This document shows, in pieces, positions 1-11,672 of a stretch of DNA of 64,000 nucleotides. The notes under the pieces are model-generated. The model was not told the DNA's origin. It ran no database searches and saw only the letters and a list, made by a program, of their open reading frames with translations. How positions within the stretch are numbered: the stretch's first letter is position 1; every line of letters starts with the position of its first letter. Source of the DNA: Doryteuthis pealeii (lineage: Eukaryota; Mollusca; Cephalopoda; Myopsida; Loliginidae); the NCBI GenBank assembly GCA_023376005.1, contig CM042157.1, forward strand, positions 71,315,944 through 71,379,943, given 5' to 3'. The translations under genes were made by a program, and so were the position numbers.

Positions 1-1145
1 CATATTGCATATACATTTGTCTTGGCTAGTAATTACGATTCTGCAGTAAGGGTTATGCCCCTTAGACCTTCTCTGTTATTTTCGTAAATAGGTACATTTA
101 TGCCTTTGACCGGTCATTTCCGGTTATTAGTCAGCGGGAATTTCAAGTCCCTTTTTCATTTTGCCTCGGCTACAACAAGACATGTTCACGACTCCTCTAT
201 CCATCTCAGAAGATTATTATAGGCACCCGGTAAGAAAGATTTCATTATCTTCTTTCCCCAATTTACATAGCTATTTGTTTACTGCTATTTTCTACTATTT
301 TATATTTATCGAAGTTCCCATGTAAGACCTTGTCTTTTGTATTATTTTCTCTTATTTGCCTCTACCTCCCCCAGGGTTCTCGTATTCCATGTATTATTAT
401 TATTCTCCCACTTACTGTTGCTTTTCTCTTAGTAAGTTACGTTTGTATTCACTGGCCCATGTTGAAATAGCATTATTCCAAGAAATACGTGCTACCTTCA
501 CCACCGCCTCACACCTATATATGTCTGTCTGACCTTACTTAGAGCTTTCGATAGACACTTGTCTCAGAAACACCTTGCTTTAACGTATTCACCTTAGCAC
601 CGTTTTCCTACTCCCGGTAAGAATTATTGTCTTCTCTTTCTCATGTTGAAATGGCATTATTCTGTGTGATACTTGCCACTGTCACTTCTTGGACCTTTCA
701 GTTTCTACCATAACTATCTGTTCATTGCTTATCGCCTCCCCCTTCTTCTCTTGCTCGTCTGCAACCTCCTCCTATCCCCTGGGTCTCTGGGCTTTGTGCT
801 GCTAATACCATTACTGATGTTATTATCATTGCTACGCTATCTGCCTTACCTTTGTGTCCCTTATCCGTTCCCTGCAATTCTTATAATTACCTTGTCTTTT
901 GTAACCTTGATTTACCTTGTTATTGCTGTGTCTGTTACTTGTTTCTTTTCTTATTTCAGCTTCTTACCTTTTCCTACTGAATAAATACATCTTAACTATA
1001 CCCATGGTTATTTGTGTTTCATTGTTGGAGAGGTTAAACTACACATGATTAGATTGTGTCTCGACCACCTGGCAATAGGCTCAGACATAAAATTAAGAGG
1101 CATGATAACATTATTCCTACTATTTCATTTAAATTGTAAGAATTA
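1..1145 (+). other. Possible LTR/leader region of a copia-like element
   Basis: This pyrimidine-rich stretch has no recognisable protein. It lies directly upstream of the copia-like remnant that begins near 1150. An AATAAA lies near 980 and a TGG-initial, primer-site-like sequence near 1070, so it could be a decayed 5' LTR plus leader. I could not find a matching second LTR in the window. A 103-codon open frame at 673-984 begins at TTG and has low-complexity hydrophobic content, so I do not call it a gene. A short motif (CATGTTGAAAT) recurs near 460 and 643. Confidence 0.3.
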
Positions 1146-1589
1146 GTATTAGGCAAAATGTCCTCTTCTTCCTCTACCAAAATCATGATCCAAAGGATCA
1201 TGATATATGAAAATGAAATTTTAATTTTGATAAAAGATCTCTGGGAATTTTATGGGATAAAATCCTAAATTTTATATCCAAATAAGGATAAACATAAAAA
1301 TCATACAAACACAATTCTTTTTCCAAACTCAAGGAAAATAGATTATACATTTGTCAGAGTTCGATTGGACAAATCAGGTGCTTACAACTACATCCGTGCT
1401 ATAGCGCCAAAATAGAATATCGAGATCGGAGCCACTTAAGATTTATAAAAAACAGAGAAAAAAATCCAACAAGCATTCAGATTCCATTTAGCTTCGAGAC
1501 AGTACTAAACGACACTCCACAGCTGATGACATCAATGAAAAATGTAGAAAAAGTGAAACACGAGGATTACTCGATGAAAGTTAACATAT

Positions 1590-2520
1590 GACAAAAAGAT
1601 ATAAAAATGTACGATGCTATAACTGCCAAAAATCGGGACATCGAAATTTTGAATGCAAAAACACGTCAAGATTTAAAAGAATATGGTGTGAAAACTGTAA
1701 AACTAATACACACAACACAAAATATTACAGAAATAAAATTCAGTCAACTCACTGAGAGATACAGATGAAACAAATTAATTTCTGTTCAATGTAAGTAATT
1801 TTGAAAAATCTTTTAAAGATGATTCATTTAATATACTTGTAGACTGTGGAGCTACTGCTCACATAATTACGGATAAAACAAAATTTGTTCGTTTTAATGA
1901 AAATTTTAATGCTTCACAACATACTATTGAACTAGCTGACAGTACTCGAACTACTGGATTAGTACATGCAAAAGACAATGCAAATTTTTTACTCAAATAT
2001 AATAAAGACAATATTCATAAAATAACCTTAAAAAATGCATTATATATTCCATCTTATAAACAAAATATTTTTTTCAGTACAGTCAGCGACTGAAAATGGT
2101 GCTTCCCTCCATTTTTATAAAAATAGCGCCAAGATAAAGACCCCGGATGGATCCGTATGTGATATTAAAAAAGAAGGAAAATTATATTTTCTAAACAACA
2201 TAAAAACTATATGAACATACTTTAAAAGAATGGCATAACATTCTAGGACATTGTAATAAAGAAAATGTTTTAAAATTAGAGCAAGTTGTAAAAGGCATGA
2301 AAATAAGTCATAAAAATAAATTCGATTGCTGCATGTGTGCTCAAGGAAAAATGTGCCAATATAGAAATACAAAGGCCGATAGAAAAGCAAATAAAAGACG
2401 ATTTGATTCATTGTGATTTGGCAGGTCCCACTGAACCAATTTCAATAAATGACTCAAAATATGCAATAACTTTCCTTGATGACTACTCAGGATTAATAGT
2501 AGTTTGCGGGAATTTAAAAA
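1590..2520 (+). pseudogene. Copia-like gag end, protease, GAG-pre-integrase and integrase start (decayed)
   Basis: Broken pol of a Ty1/copia LTR retrotransposon, spread over several frames. In order it shows a CCHC zinc knuckle near 1615-1660 (CYNCQKSGHRNFEC), an aspartic protease with a D-C-G active-site-like triplet near 1842 (LVDCGATAH), an ALYIPSYKQN motif near 2036, and the GAG-pre-integrase signature WHNILGHCN near 2229. A zinc-binding CxxC (CCMCAQGK) near 2330 is followed by the integrase start (HCDLAGP, then FLDDYSG). The order and motifs match Ty1/copia and not Ty3/Gypsy, where reverse transcriptase precedes integrase. Stops and frame changes show it is inactive. The reading frame resumes at 2918 after an insert. 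Confidence 0.8.
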
Positions 2521-2523
2521 ATA

Positions 2524-2906
2524 TGAAAATAAAAATAAAATTAAAATAAATAAAAAAACAACAGACTCCCATGGGGCCTTGACCAGAAGAACCCTCTTTG
2601 TGCATGTTCGACAAAAGAGACTGACTCCCTACCTCCAAGATAATACCTTGGCCATTGGAACTTAGGCCGCAATTGAGTGTAGGTCATTTCTTGGCCAGGG
2701 GTTATCCCCTCGCCATGACCGACTATGCCCCGTTCAATAAAGCCTGAGTCATAAAACTACCTCTTGCCTTTGTCCCTTTCCTCTTTTGTGCCTTTTTGTT
2801 CCTAAGTTCCATTTCAGCGTACCAGCCCACAAGAACAAAGAATCAGCTTTTATTGGGGTTAAGATACCAGCACCAATGAACATAACATAGCCCCATAAGT
2901 TTTTTT
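2524..2906. mobile_element. 383-bp insertion in the copia integrase, 11-bp target duplication
   Basis: The copia integrase frame stops making sense here and resumes after 2917. The 11-mer TTTAAAAAATA is present on both sides (2513-2523 and 2907-2917), so removing the insert plus one copy restores the integrase frame. The insert begins A-rich, carries a polyadenylation-type CAATAAAGCCTG near 2735 and ends in a run of T. It has no recognised coding region. The duplication length suggests retroposition or an unusual DNA transposon; the class is unknown. Confidence 0.6.
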
Positions 2907-2917
2907 TTTAAAAAATA

Positions 2918-4033
2918 AATCAGAAGCAGCAGATGCAACAGAAAAATTCTTAGCTGATATGACGCCCTATGGATGTGTTAAAAGATTAAGAACAGACAAT
3001 GCTCTTGAATTCACTTGTACAAAATTTAAAAACATTCTTGTAAAAAGTAAAATAAAACAGGAATGCTCAGCCCCTTATTCACCACACCAAAATGGTACGG
3101 CTGAAAGATCTTGGAGATCACTTTTTGAAACGGCAAGATATTTATTGATAGAATCTAAATTACCAAAAACTTGTGGAATTATGCAATCAGACCATCAGCT
3201 TATATAAGAAATAGATGCTTCAATAGAAAAACTGGGAAAACTTTGTATGAAATGTTCACATCTCGAAAACCTGATATAAGCAATATGCATACATTTGGTA
3301 GTACATGTTTTGCTTATACCCAAAATAAAACAAAATTAGACCAAAGGAGTCAACAATTTTTGTTGGATATGATACTGCAAGTCCAGCCAATCTTATTTAC
3401 TTTCCAGAGAGAAAAGAAATTAAAAGAAAAAGATGTGTACTTTTTCATGAAACTCAACACTGATAAAGAAGAAGAAGACAATTATTTTGACTATCCCATA
3501 AAACAAATAACGTGATCAGAAAATGATAATGATGAAGAACTGGAAAATAAAAACCTTGAAGCACAAAATGAAGATAAAAATGAAGAAAACTTTCTAAACA
3601 AAAAATGAATAAACCCAAATATTTAGATGATTATATATTAGATGATTCAGACAACTCAAACACAACAAGCTGTTCAATTGGTTATTGTTATAGAGTAAGC
3701 AATATTCCACAAAACTATGAAGAAGCCATCATATCTACTGAAAAATTAAAATGGGAAAAAGCAATGAATGATGAAATAAATGCTCTTAAAGAAAATGGAA
3801 CTTATGAACTTACCCCTGTACCCCAAAACAAGAAAGTTATTGGAGGCAGATGGTATATGCAGTAAAATTAGGACCGAACAATGAACAACAATTTAAGGCT
3901 AGATATGTAGCCAAAGGATTTTCACAGATACAAAATGTAGACAACCAAGAGACTTTCTCACTCACAACAAAAATGACATCCTTTAGAATGTTAATGCAAA
4001 TAACAGTTCAAGATGACCTCATTGTGCATCAGA
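2918..4033 (+). pseudogene. Copia-like integrase core/C-terminus and reverse transcriptase start (truncated)
   Basis: Continuation of the same copia pol. The integrase catalytic region shows LRTDNALEF near 2988 followed by SPHQNGTAERSWRSL near 3076, which contains the conserved Asp and Glu of the DDE core. A C-terminal integrase part follows (AYIRNRCFNRKTGKTLYE, then HTFGS). From about 3700 the reverse transcriptase N-terminus is visible (NYEEAI, WEKAMNDEI, then ARYVAKGFSQ in another frame after a shift near 3860). The catalytic YVDD part is absent because homology ends abruptly at the terminal repeat of a MITE at 4034. Inactive. Confidence 0.8.
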
Positions 4034-4164
4034 TGGTTAGTTTTAAAGTGGGGGCTCGTTTTACGATTTAGGCATAAATTGGATCCTCCTTTTATGACCA
4101 TAATTTTTTTTTTTTTGTCGACGATGATTAAAATCTGACGTTTTTATTTTAGAGTACCAAAGCC

Positions 4165-4195
<31 letters not shown>

Positions 4196-4234
4196 TAACA
4201 ACAACAAAAGGAGCCCCCACTTTAAAACTAACCA
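4034..4234. mobile_element. MITE with 24-bp perfect terminal inverted repeats
   Basis: The first 24 bases (starting TGGTTAGTTTTAAAGTGG) are the exact reverse complement of the last 24. The 201-bp unit has no ORF. It ends the copia homology on its left. I see no clear target duplication. Sequence just to its right (about 4245-4400) recurs inverted at about 39640-39780, so the MITE may be part of, or inserted next to, another repeat. Confidence 0.75.
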
Positions 4235-4430
4235 TTCTCACAAAATAAAATCTTTTAGAATATACACATTGAAGTGAATATTAAAATAAATAAAGAAAAT
4301 ATATTTAGTATTGTAAAATAACGGGCGCAAGAAAAATAAAACATTTATTGCAAAATTACGGACATAAAATGAGGGTTCAATTTATTTTATGGTAGGAATT
4401 TACAAGGAAATTGTTAAGGATTACCCAATA

Positions 4431-5243
4431 GGTACCTCCAATTTGCCCTATGAAATTTACCCCCAATGAAACTTGCATAAAGGTTAATATTATCTTGAAA
4501 ATTGTTTGTCCACTCAAAAGAAGAAACATTAAAAAAAAACAAACTCCTGATCATTTAAAAAAAAAGAAAAAGATTCAGCTTATGGAAATAATGAAAATTA
4601 TGAACAAAAACAATGTTTACATTTTCGCACCATTAAATCAATTGAAATTTAGCGTAGCATAAAACAAGTTAGACTAGAGTCTTAAAAAAAAAAATTCTAT
4701 GAAAAATCAATTAATGGTCCAATTTTCACAAAAATTTCCATAATTACTTACCTTTTGATGAAAATATGTTTGAAATAGGTTTTTCCTCAAATATATCAGG
4801 GGAAATATTTTTTACGTGGTCTATCCCCCTCACCCCATTTTATTATATGAAATATTAAAAAATGAACCGACAAAAAACGATTTTTACTTTTTTTCTATAA
4901 AGATAAGAGTCTGAATAATTGTATTAGAAGATTTTTATAAGTTTCTATACAGGAATTTTTTTTTAGTAAAAGAACTATGAATACAGAATTCTGCTAAAAA
5001 ATATCAATAAAGAAGCTGACCCTGTTATAAAAAAAACGGACCGTTTAACTTATTTTTCAAGATAACAGTGAGTAATTTTTCCCCAATCAGATAATTTGAT
5101 CTTTTAATTAACTGTTTTACTTTGTAACAACAGTTTATATTCGTTATTTTTTTTTTGTCAGATTTTTTAAAAAGTTAAAAATATTTACGTTTCTTCCTTC
5201 AATATGGCCTAAACTGCTCATGTGATGTATTTTTGGTGGTATC
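4431..5243 (+). mobile_element. R1 repeat copy a (non-autonomous, GGTACC ends, TA flanks)
   Basis: Starts GGTACCTCCAATTTG directly after TA and ends TTTTGGTGGTATC directly before TA. No coding capacity. It shares most of its length with R1 copies at 11673, 6307, 8034 and 37783. The TA flanks and short inverted ends fit a Tc1/mariner-type MITE, though no matching transposase is present. Confidence 0.65.
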
Positions 5244-5245
5244 TA

Positions 5246-5936
5246 GTGAACAAACTCCCATGAAAAAGACAACAATTTTTACTTCAAAAATTATTTTCAA
5301 TATTTTTTTTTATATAGATCAGGCAAATGAAATATGATTCTTAGCTATACATTTTTAATACATTTTTTCTTTAATTAAAAATATACGTCTTCGTTCTTCA
5401 GTGAAATGGAGTATTTACTTTACATTTATAAATTTTAAAACATCTCTAAAATAAAAAGTAAATGAGTTCTTTTCATATCATATTCCGTAAAAAAAATAAA
5501 CTAACGATTACAATAAACAAAAATAAAAAGAATATACATTTTTCTAATATACGAGACTTAAAATTCAAAGTGTAAGACGTTCTACTGATTTTATCATAAC
5601 ACTGATTATTTTTCAAAAATTTTTATTTATTGTTTTTTTTTTTTTTGTTTTTTTTTTTTGTTTACATATATCCCGTCATTAAATACTTTTTTTCAAAAAT
5701 GTAAAATTCCTTTTGCTTCACCAAGAATTTACGAAGAAACTTATAGTTCACTATAAGAGGTGGGGGATCAAAAACTAACAAAAAAAAATACTTGACCGTT
5801 TCAATTTAGAGTAAACATTTAATTAAAATAAAAGTACTCATTTTCTTACTTCATATACCAAAAGTTTTATTAAAACAGGCTAATTAGTTGATTTTTGTTG
5901 ATTTTTTAAAGAATTTTCAGTGATCCCCCTTATGTA
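5246..5936. other. AT-rich non-coding stretch
   Basis: Long A and T homopolymers, no supported gene. Nothing recognised other than low-complexity tracts near 5630-5665. Confidence 0.5.
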
Positions 5937-6304
5937 GGGATACCCAATTTTTTGTCTGCTAATTTTAAAAACGAATTAAAATTAATTACATCGATTATTT
6001 AAGGTCAATTTGTTGTGTAAGTCAAAAAGTAGTAACATAATGAGCATCAATAAAAAAGCAAAATAATATTACACATGTAATTTATTTTTAATACATTTAA
6101 AACGATTTTTTCTGTCAAAAAACGCTGTTTAAAATGACGTGTTTACAAAATTGATGTAACATTCGCGATTTAAAAAAAAATTACCAAAAATCAGGGAATT
6201 ATTCGATTTTAATGAAATTTTCAATATTGATTTATCAATGAATGAATGTTATAATGCATCAGTTATTTTTTTTTAAAACTAAGTATTTCTGTTATGATAT
6301 ATTA
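5937..6304 (+). mobile_element. R2 repeat, left part
   Basis: Begins GGGATACCCAATTTTTT and matches 32945-33300 closely (shared stretches include AAAAACGAATTAAAATTAAT and the block ending in ATAATGCATCAGTTATTTT). The match breaks exactly at the TA where R1 copy b starts, and R2-like sequence resumes after 9178. Confidence 0.6.
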
Positions 6305-6306
6305 TA

Positions 6307-7686
6307 GGTACCACCAATTTGACCCTGTGAAATTTAAACCCCCCCCCCCTATATTTAACACAATGAAACTTTAATATTTTCTTGAAAATTTTTTTTTCAT
6401 TCTAAAGAAAAAACATAAAATAAACTCCTGATGATTTAAAAAAAAAATTTTCAGCATACGGAAATAATGAAAATTATGATTGAAAAACAATGTTTTCATT
6501 TTTGCACTGTTAAATCAACTGAAATTTAACGTAGCTAAAAACAAGTTACGATAAGAGGATTTTTTAAAAATTCTATGAAAAATCAATTAATAATCTGATT
6601 TTCACGGAAATTTCCATAAATGTTTACCATTGGATGTAAATACATATAAAATAGATTTTTTCTAAAATATATTAGGGGAAATATTTTTTTACGAGGTCTA
6701 CCCCCCCCCCCCTATTTTATTTTATGAGATAAAAACAATGACGCGTCAGAAAATTTTTTTCTTTTTTTCTATAAAGATAAGAGTCTGAATAACTATATCA
6801 ATTAAATTGTATGAATGTACGAGGTGTAGTTTTTTGAGGAAAAATTAATGAAATCGGAAATAAAAGGTTTCAAAAAAATGTCATAATATTAATATTTGAA
6901 AACTTTTTTTTGCTTTTGTAATTGGTATGTACTATATTCTATTAAATTGTAAAAAAAAAAAAAAAATTTTAAAGAAATTAATTTTTAAGAGATTTTCAAT
7001 GTTTTGTGTGATTAAATATTTTCATTTTCTGCGTGAAATAAATTAAATTTTTTTTTCCTGCGTCAAAAAATCGAATTTTTCACGGATATTTAAAAATATG
7101 AATTTTATAATTCAGGTGAATTAAACATTGGTCCGATACGAGCTCGATTAATATTTCTAAAAGAATTTTTAATTTTTATTGTTGAATAGCAATGTATGAT
7201 CCTTAGAATATACGGAAGAGCATAGCTGACATAGTTGTTTTACAAAGAGACGCTTCTAAGTAACCGAAGTTTGTTCCTGTTAGGCTGACAGTGTTAGCGT
7301 GAAAAAACTTATTCTATTTAACTTTTTTCAATAATTAAAATAAAAAGTAAGTATAATTGATTATTTTATCAGTTTTTCTCTTAGAAAAATATTCAAATTT
7401 TCATTCCATACTTTTACTGGTTAATCGTAAAAGGGAAATAATTTGTAACTTTTCTGTCTATATTACGGTCTGAAAATTACCCTTTCGCATGTAATACGGG
7501 CAGGTTTGTTTATTTTTTAAGATAACGATGTAATTTTTCCCAATCGGATAATTTGATCTTTGAATTAACTATTTTTCTTTGTAACAACCCTGTACGATCT
7601 TTTTTTTTACGAGATTTTTGATAAACAAAGTTCGGAAATATCTATTTCTGTTTTATTCAAGATGGACTAAACGGTTTGGTGGTACC
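6307..7686 (+). mobile_element. R1 repeat copy b (1380 bp)
   Basis: GGTACCACCAATTTGACCC at the left and GGTTTGGTGGTACC at the right give an inverted end of about 11 bp, flanked by TA on both sides. Nearly colinear with 37783-39365. No ORF of note. Confidence 0.7.
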
Positions 7687-7688
7687 TA

Positions 7689-8033
7689 ATAGATTAATAT
7701 ATAAAATTCATTTAAAATATAAGCAGCAAAATTTGAAGTTTAAAATTCATATTATTTGATTCTAAAATATATCTTTTTAATAACTACTAGGGATAACCCA
7801 AAAACAGTCACATGATCAGTTTATGCCATTTTGAATATTAAACGGAAGTAAATATTTTTTAACTTTGTTTTTTAAAAATCTCTCAAAAACAGTAACGATT
7901 ATACAGAGTTGTTACAAAGAAAAAGTTTATTCAAAGATCAAATTATCCGAAAATTACTCACCGTTAATAAAAAAAAATTTTTTTTAATAGTCCCTTTTAC
8001 ATGCAATACGGTGATTTTTATATCAAAGTCGTA
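7689..8033. other. Spacer between two inverted R1 copies
   Basis: AT-rich 345-bp spacer. It contains a fragment resembling the internal R1 block around 7500-7600 in opposite orientation (7860-7960), so it may be a further damaged R1 piece. No gene. Confidence 0.45.
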
Positions 8034-9176
8034 GGTAACACCAAACCGTTTAGGCCATCTTGAATAAAACGGAAATATTTTTTCTAAGAGAAAAACTGAT
8101 AAAATAATCAATTATACTTACTTTTTATTTTAATTATTGAAAAAAGTTAAATAAAATAATTTTTTCACGCTAACACTGTCAGCCTAACAGGAACAAACTT
8201 CGGTTACTTAGAAGCGTCTCGTCTCTTTGTTAAACAAATATGTCAGGTATGCTCTTTCGTATATTCTAAGGATCATGCATTACTATTCAACAATAAAAAT
8301 TACAAATTCTTTTAAAAATATTAATCGAGCTCATATCGGACCAATGTTTAGTTCACCTGAATTATAAAATTCATATTTTTAAATATCCGTGAAAAATTCG
8401 ATTTTTTGACGCAGGAAAAAAAAATTTAATTTATTTCACGCAGAAAATAAAAATATTTAATCACACAAAACATTGAAAATCTCTTAAAAATTAATTTCTT
8501 AAAAAAAAAAATTTTTTTTTTTTTACAATTTAATAGAATATAGTACATACCAATTACAAAAGCAAAAAAAAGTTTTCAAATATTAATATTATGACATTTT
8601 TTTGCACTTTTTATTTCCGATTTCATTAATTTTTCCTCAAAAAACTACACCTCGTACATTCATACAATTTAATTGATATAGTTATTCAGACTCTTATCTT
8701 TATAGAAAAAAAGAAAAAAATTTTCTGTCACGTCATTTTTTTTATCTCATAAAATAAAATAGGGGGGGGGGGGTAGACCTCGTAAAAAAATATTTCCCCT
8801 AATATATTTTAGAAAAAAACTATTTCAGATGTATTTACATCCAATGGTAAACATTTATGGAAATTTCCGTGAAAATCAGATTATTAATTGATTTTTCATA
8901 GAATTTTTTAAAAATTTTCTTATCGTAACTTGTTTTTAGCTACGTTAAATTTCAGTTGATTTAACAGTGCAAAAATGAAAACATTGTTTTTCAATCATAA
9001 TTTTCATTATTTCCGTATGCGGAAAATTTTTTTTTTAAATCATCAGGAGTTTGTTTAACTTTTTTTGGATTAATTTTTTTTTTCAAGATAATATTAATTT
9101 TTATGCAAATTTCATTCTGTTAAATATAGGGGGGGGGTAAATTTATAGGGAAAATTTGTTGGTACCTAATAACTAC
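8034..9176 (-). mobile_element. R1 repeat copy c, inverted relative to copy b
   Basis: Reverse-complement match to 6307-7686 over most of its length, ending GGTACC before TA at 9177. The other end is degenerate (GGTAACACCAAACCG). With copy b it forms an inverted repeat of more than 1 kb around a 345-bp spacer. Confidence 0.7.
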
Positions 9177-9178
9177 TT

Positions 9179-9640
9179 TACTTTAGTATCAATCAAACTG
9201 TATTGGAAATTTAGCGTCCCCCTTTTAAACGGAACAATATTTATTTTCTTTTATGGAATGATAGCCAATTAAATAATTAATAATTATCCAAAGGAGTAAA
9301 AAATTTCCAAACATTATTTTTTTAGTTTTTATTTTCCGATTTTCGGTACTTATTTACTACCCGAGCAGATTCTTCTATTCACCCCTTCGGTCTTTTTATT
9401 TATGCAGAAAAAAGTATCAATCACATATAACCCCATCACATATTTGATATTTTGCGCCCCTAAAACAGGGGAGGGGGTGTCAAAGTTAAGAGACCTGAAA
9501 AAAAATTAGAAAGTTTTGAAATAAGTAACTAATGCATTATAAAATTCATTCATTGATAAATCAACAATGAAAATTTCATTAAAATCTGAATATTCCCTGA
9601 TTTTTTGTAATATTTTTCAAACGGAGGGGGGGGCAAAATT
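9179..9640 (+). mobile_element. R2 repeat, right part
   Basis: Matches 33540-33910 (shared ATAGCCAATTAAATAATTA, CGATTTTCGGTA and the block around AATGCATTATAAA). With 5937-6304 it makes one R2 element split by R1 copies b and c. Confidence 0.55.
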
Positions 9641-9784
9641 GTATTCAAAAACACGGATTTTTCAATACAATTTTGACCTCAAGGTGGGGGGGGGTTGTTG
9701 TTTTGTGTGTGTTTTTACCTCCCTACATATTATTTACTATTATTTATTTTATTTCATTTGACGTAATAATTCTTAGAATTAATT

Positions 9785-9985
9785 TAAAAACTGAAACAAG
9801 CCTCATTTTAAAGAAAATAATGCGGTCGGTCTAATAATAAAACAGTTGGAAATTTTTACTTTCATTTTCTCAGTAGGTCACATAACTTCTTCAATGTCTT
9901 TTTGATGTTGCTTGCGCAGAAAATTGAACATTCACCTCGTCTTTTATTGGTAAGTAATTTTGCGTCGATGTAAAACGAAAAAAAG
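9785..9985. repeat. R3 repeat copy 1
   Basis: About 200 bp shared with 17141-17330 (for example AAACTGAAACAAGCCT, CAGTAGGTCACA, TTTTATTGGTAAGTA). Non-coding; class unknown. Confidence 0.55.
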
Positions 9986-10958
9986 AATCGCCACCCCAAA
10001 ATTTTTCTTATTATGTAATGGAGAGCTTTTTTGAAAAAAAAACCCCAAAAAACTTTAAAACTTAATAGCTTACTTAGTAGTACTTACACAATTCTTCAAT
10101 ATTCAGTTTTTTTTTACTCGACTCTTAAAAAGAGGTTTGTTATTTTCAATTTGAATTTATTTATCTCTTTATTTTCCGTGGGGTAAATTGCATATGAGAT
10201 TTTGTATAAAACTTATAAACTTGTATAAATTTGTATATTTTCATTTTGATATAATTTGCATATTTGTATAAATTTATTTTACGTGAGGCCTATTTACGTA
10301 TTGGAGTTTGTTTAAGTACAAAATCCGATTTCTGTTGTTTACATTAAAATACGATTTATTGACCTCTGCCCGCTTTCGGGGTGGAGGCAATACATCCCCA
10401 AGTTAACATAAAAGTCAATCCCTGGTGTACCCCTAAAAGAAGCGAACAGGCTACACTGCCGGCCCTGGTCGAATAGACACACCTGCTTTTAGGCTTATTT
10501 AGCCGGTCCTCGTAAAATAAAATAAAAACTACTTTTATGCTTATTTCAGCGACAGTAATTTATGGCTACACTTGCAAATTGGTCGCAAAATTAAAACGGA
10601 AAGTTTTTGGGTGGTCCTCCATGACAGTTTAACTACAACAGTCTATGAATAAACTTGAAACCCTAAATTGTAATGTAACTACAAAAATTAAATCAAAATA
10701 AAATAAAATAAACTTTTGTTCAGTTAAAAAGGTGTTAAAAAGTTTATACAAAATAGCCCATTCATGAAAAGTTACTTTAAATTTGTTTTAACATTACAAA
10801 AAATAAATAAATAATGATTTAAGTATTTACATTGCCAATTCAAATAAGAATAAGTTTCAGTCAGTTGTTTCATTTTTGAATTATTTTTTTTACTGAAATT
10901 ATCAAAGTCGCAAAATAACATCTTCAAATAGCTACACTTCGGCCATATTTCTTTAGTA
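9986..10958. other. Non-coding stretch
   Basis: Mostly AT-rich with a less AT-rich island at 10365-10510 that I do not recognise. No supported gene or RNA. Confidence 0.45.
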
Positions 10959-11242
10959 GTCTCTCTCCCAGCCATTAAAAAGGTGTTGAGTTTTGGTTGT
11001 TACCCGATTTGTAATTTTTAGGACTTAACTGTAAAAATGAATCTTATCTGGATTGTTAATCTAAGCATTATATTTTCTATATGGAACAAAATTAACCTAA
11101 CTTTTCATTGATATTGTACAATGTACAATATCAATGAAAAGTTAGGTTAATTTTTACAGTTAAGTCCTAAAAATTACAAATCGGGTAACAACCAAAACTC
11201 AACACCTTTTAAATGGCTGGGAGAGTTGTACAATGTACAACT
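10959..11242. repeat. Foldback element with 59-bp perfect palindrome
   Basis: About 76 bp at 10960-11037 is repeated in reverse complement at 11151-11226. Between them, 11092-11150 is a palindrome with two 29-bp arms around one central base. A smaller palindrome (GTTGTACAATGTACAAC) follows at about 11225-11242. The left arm carries an extra ~55 bp. No ORF. Confidence 0.75.
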
Positions 11243-11670
11243 AAGCAATACGTTCATATCTTTAAAACTTTAATAAGCTGTTTTTAAAGTAAAAACAAAA
11301 AATAATGAAATAAAAAAACTGGGTTTAGATTCATTTAAGTGAACTAATAATTTCATCAAAAATGGAGTTTCATCTTCAATGGTTGAAAGTTCATTTCCTA
11401 GAAAAAATTATAAAGTGAAAGTGAATGATTTGGCTCTAAAGAGGGTGCTCGATTTACAATATACTCACAATGCCAAGCAGACCTTGACTTTATGTCCGTC
11501 TTTAAACAAACACGGAAGTTTAAAACGGGGAGGGAAAAAAATTAAGTTTAATTTTTTTTTATTGCCGAAAAGACCTAGACTGCTATGCTCGACATTATTG
11601 ATTTTTTAGGTAAGCTTATAATTATTTCCAAGCCACAAACCTGGAAAGTTTTAATTCTTATTATAGGATC
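11243..11670. other. Non-coding stretch
   Basis: AT-rich with no recognised feature. The 76-codon open frame at 11379-11609 has no recognisable motif and is not called. Confidence 0.4.
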
Positions 11671-11672
11671 TA

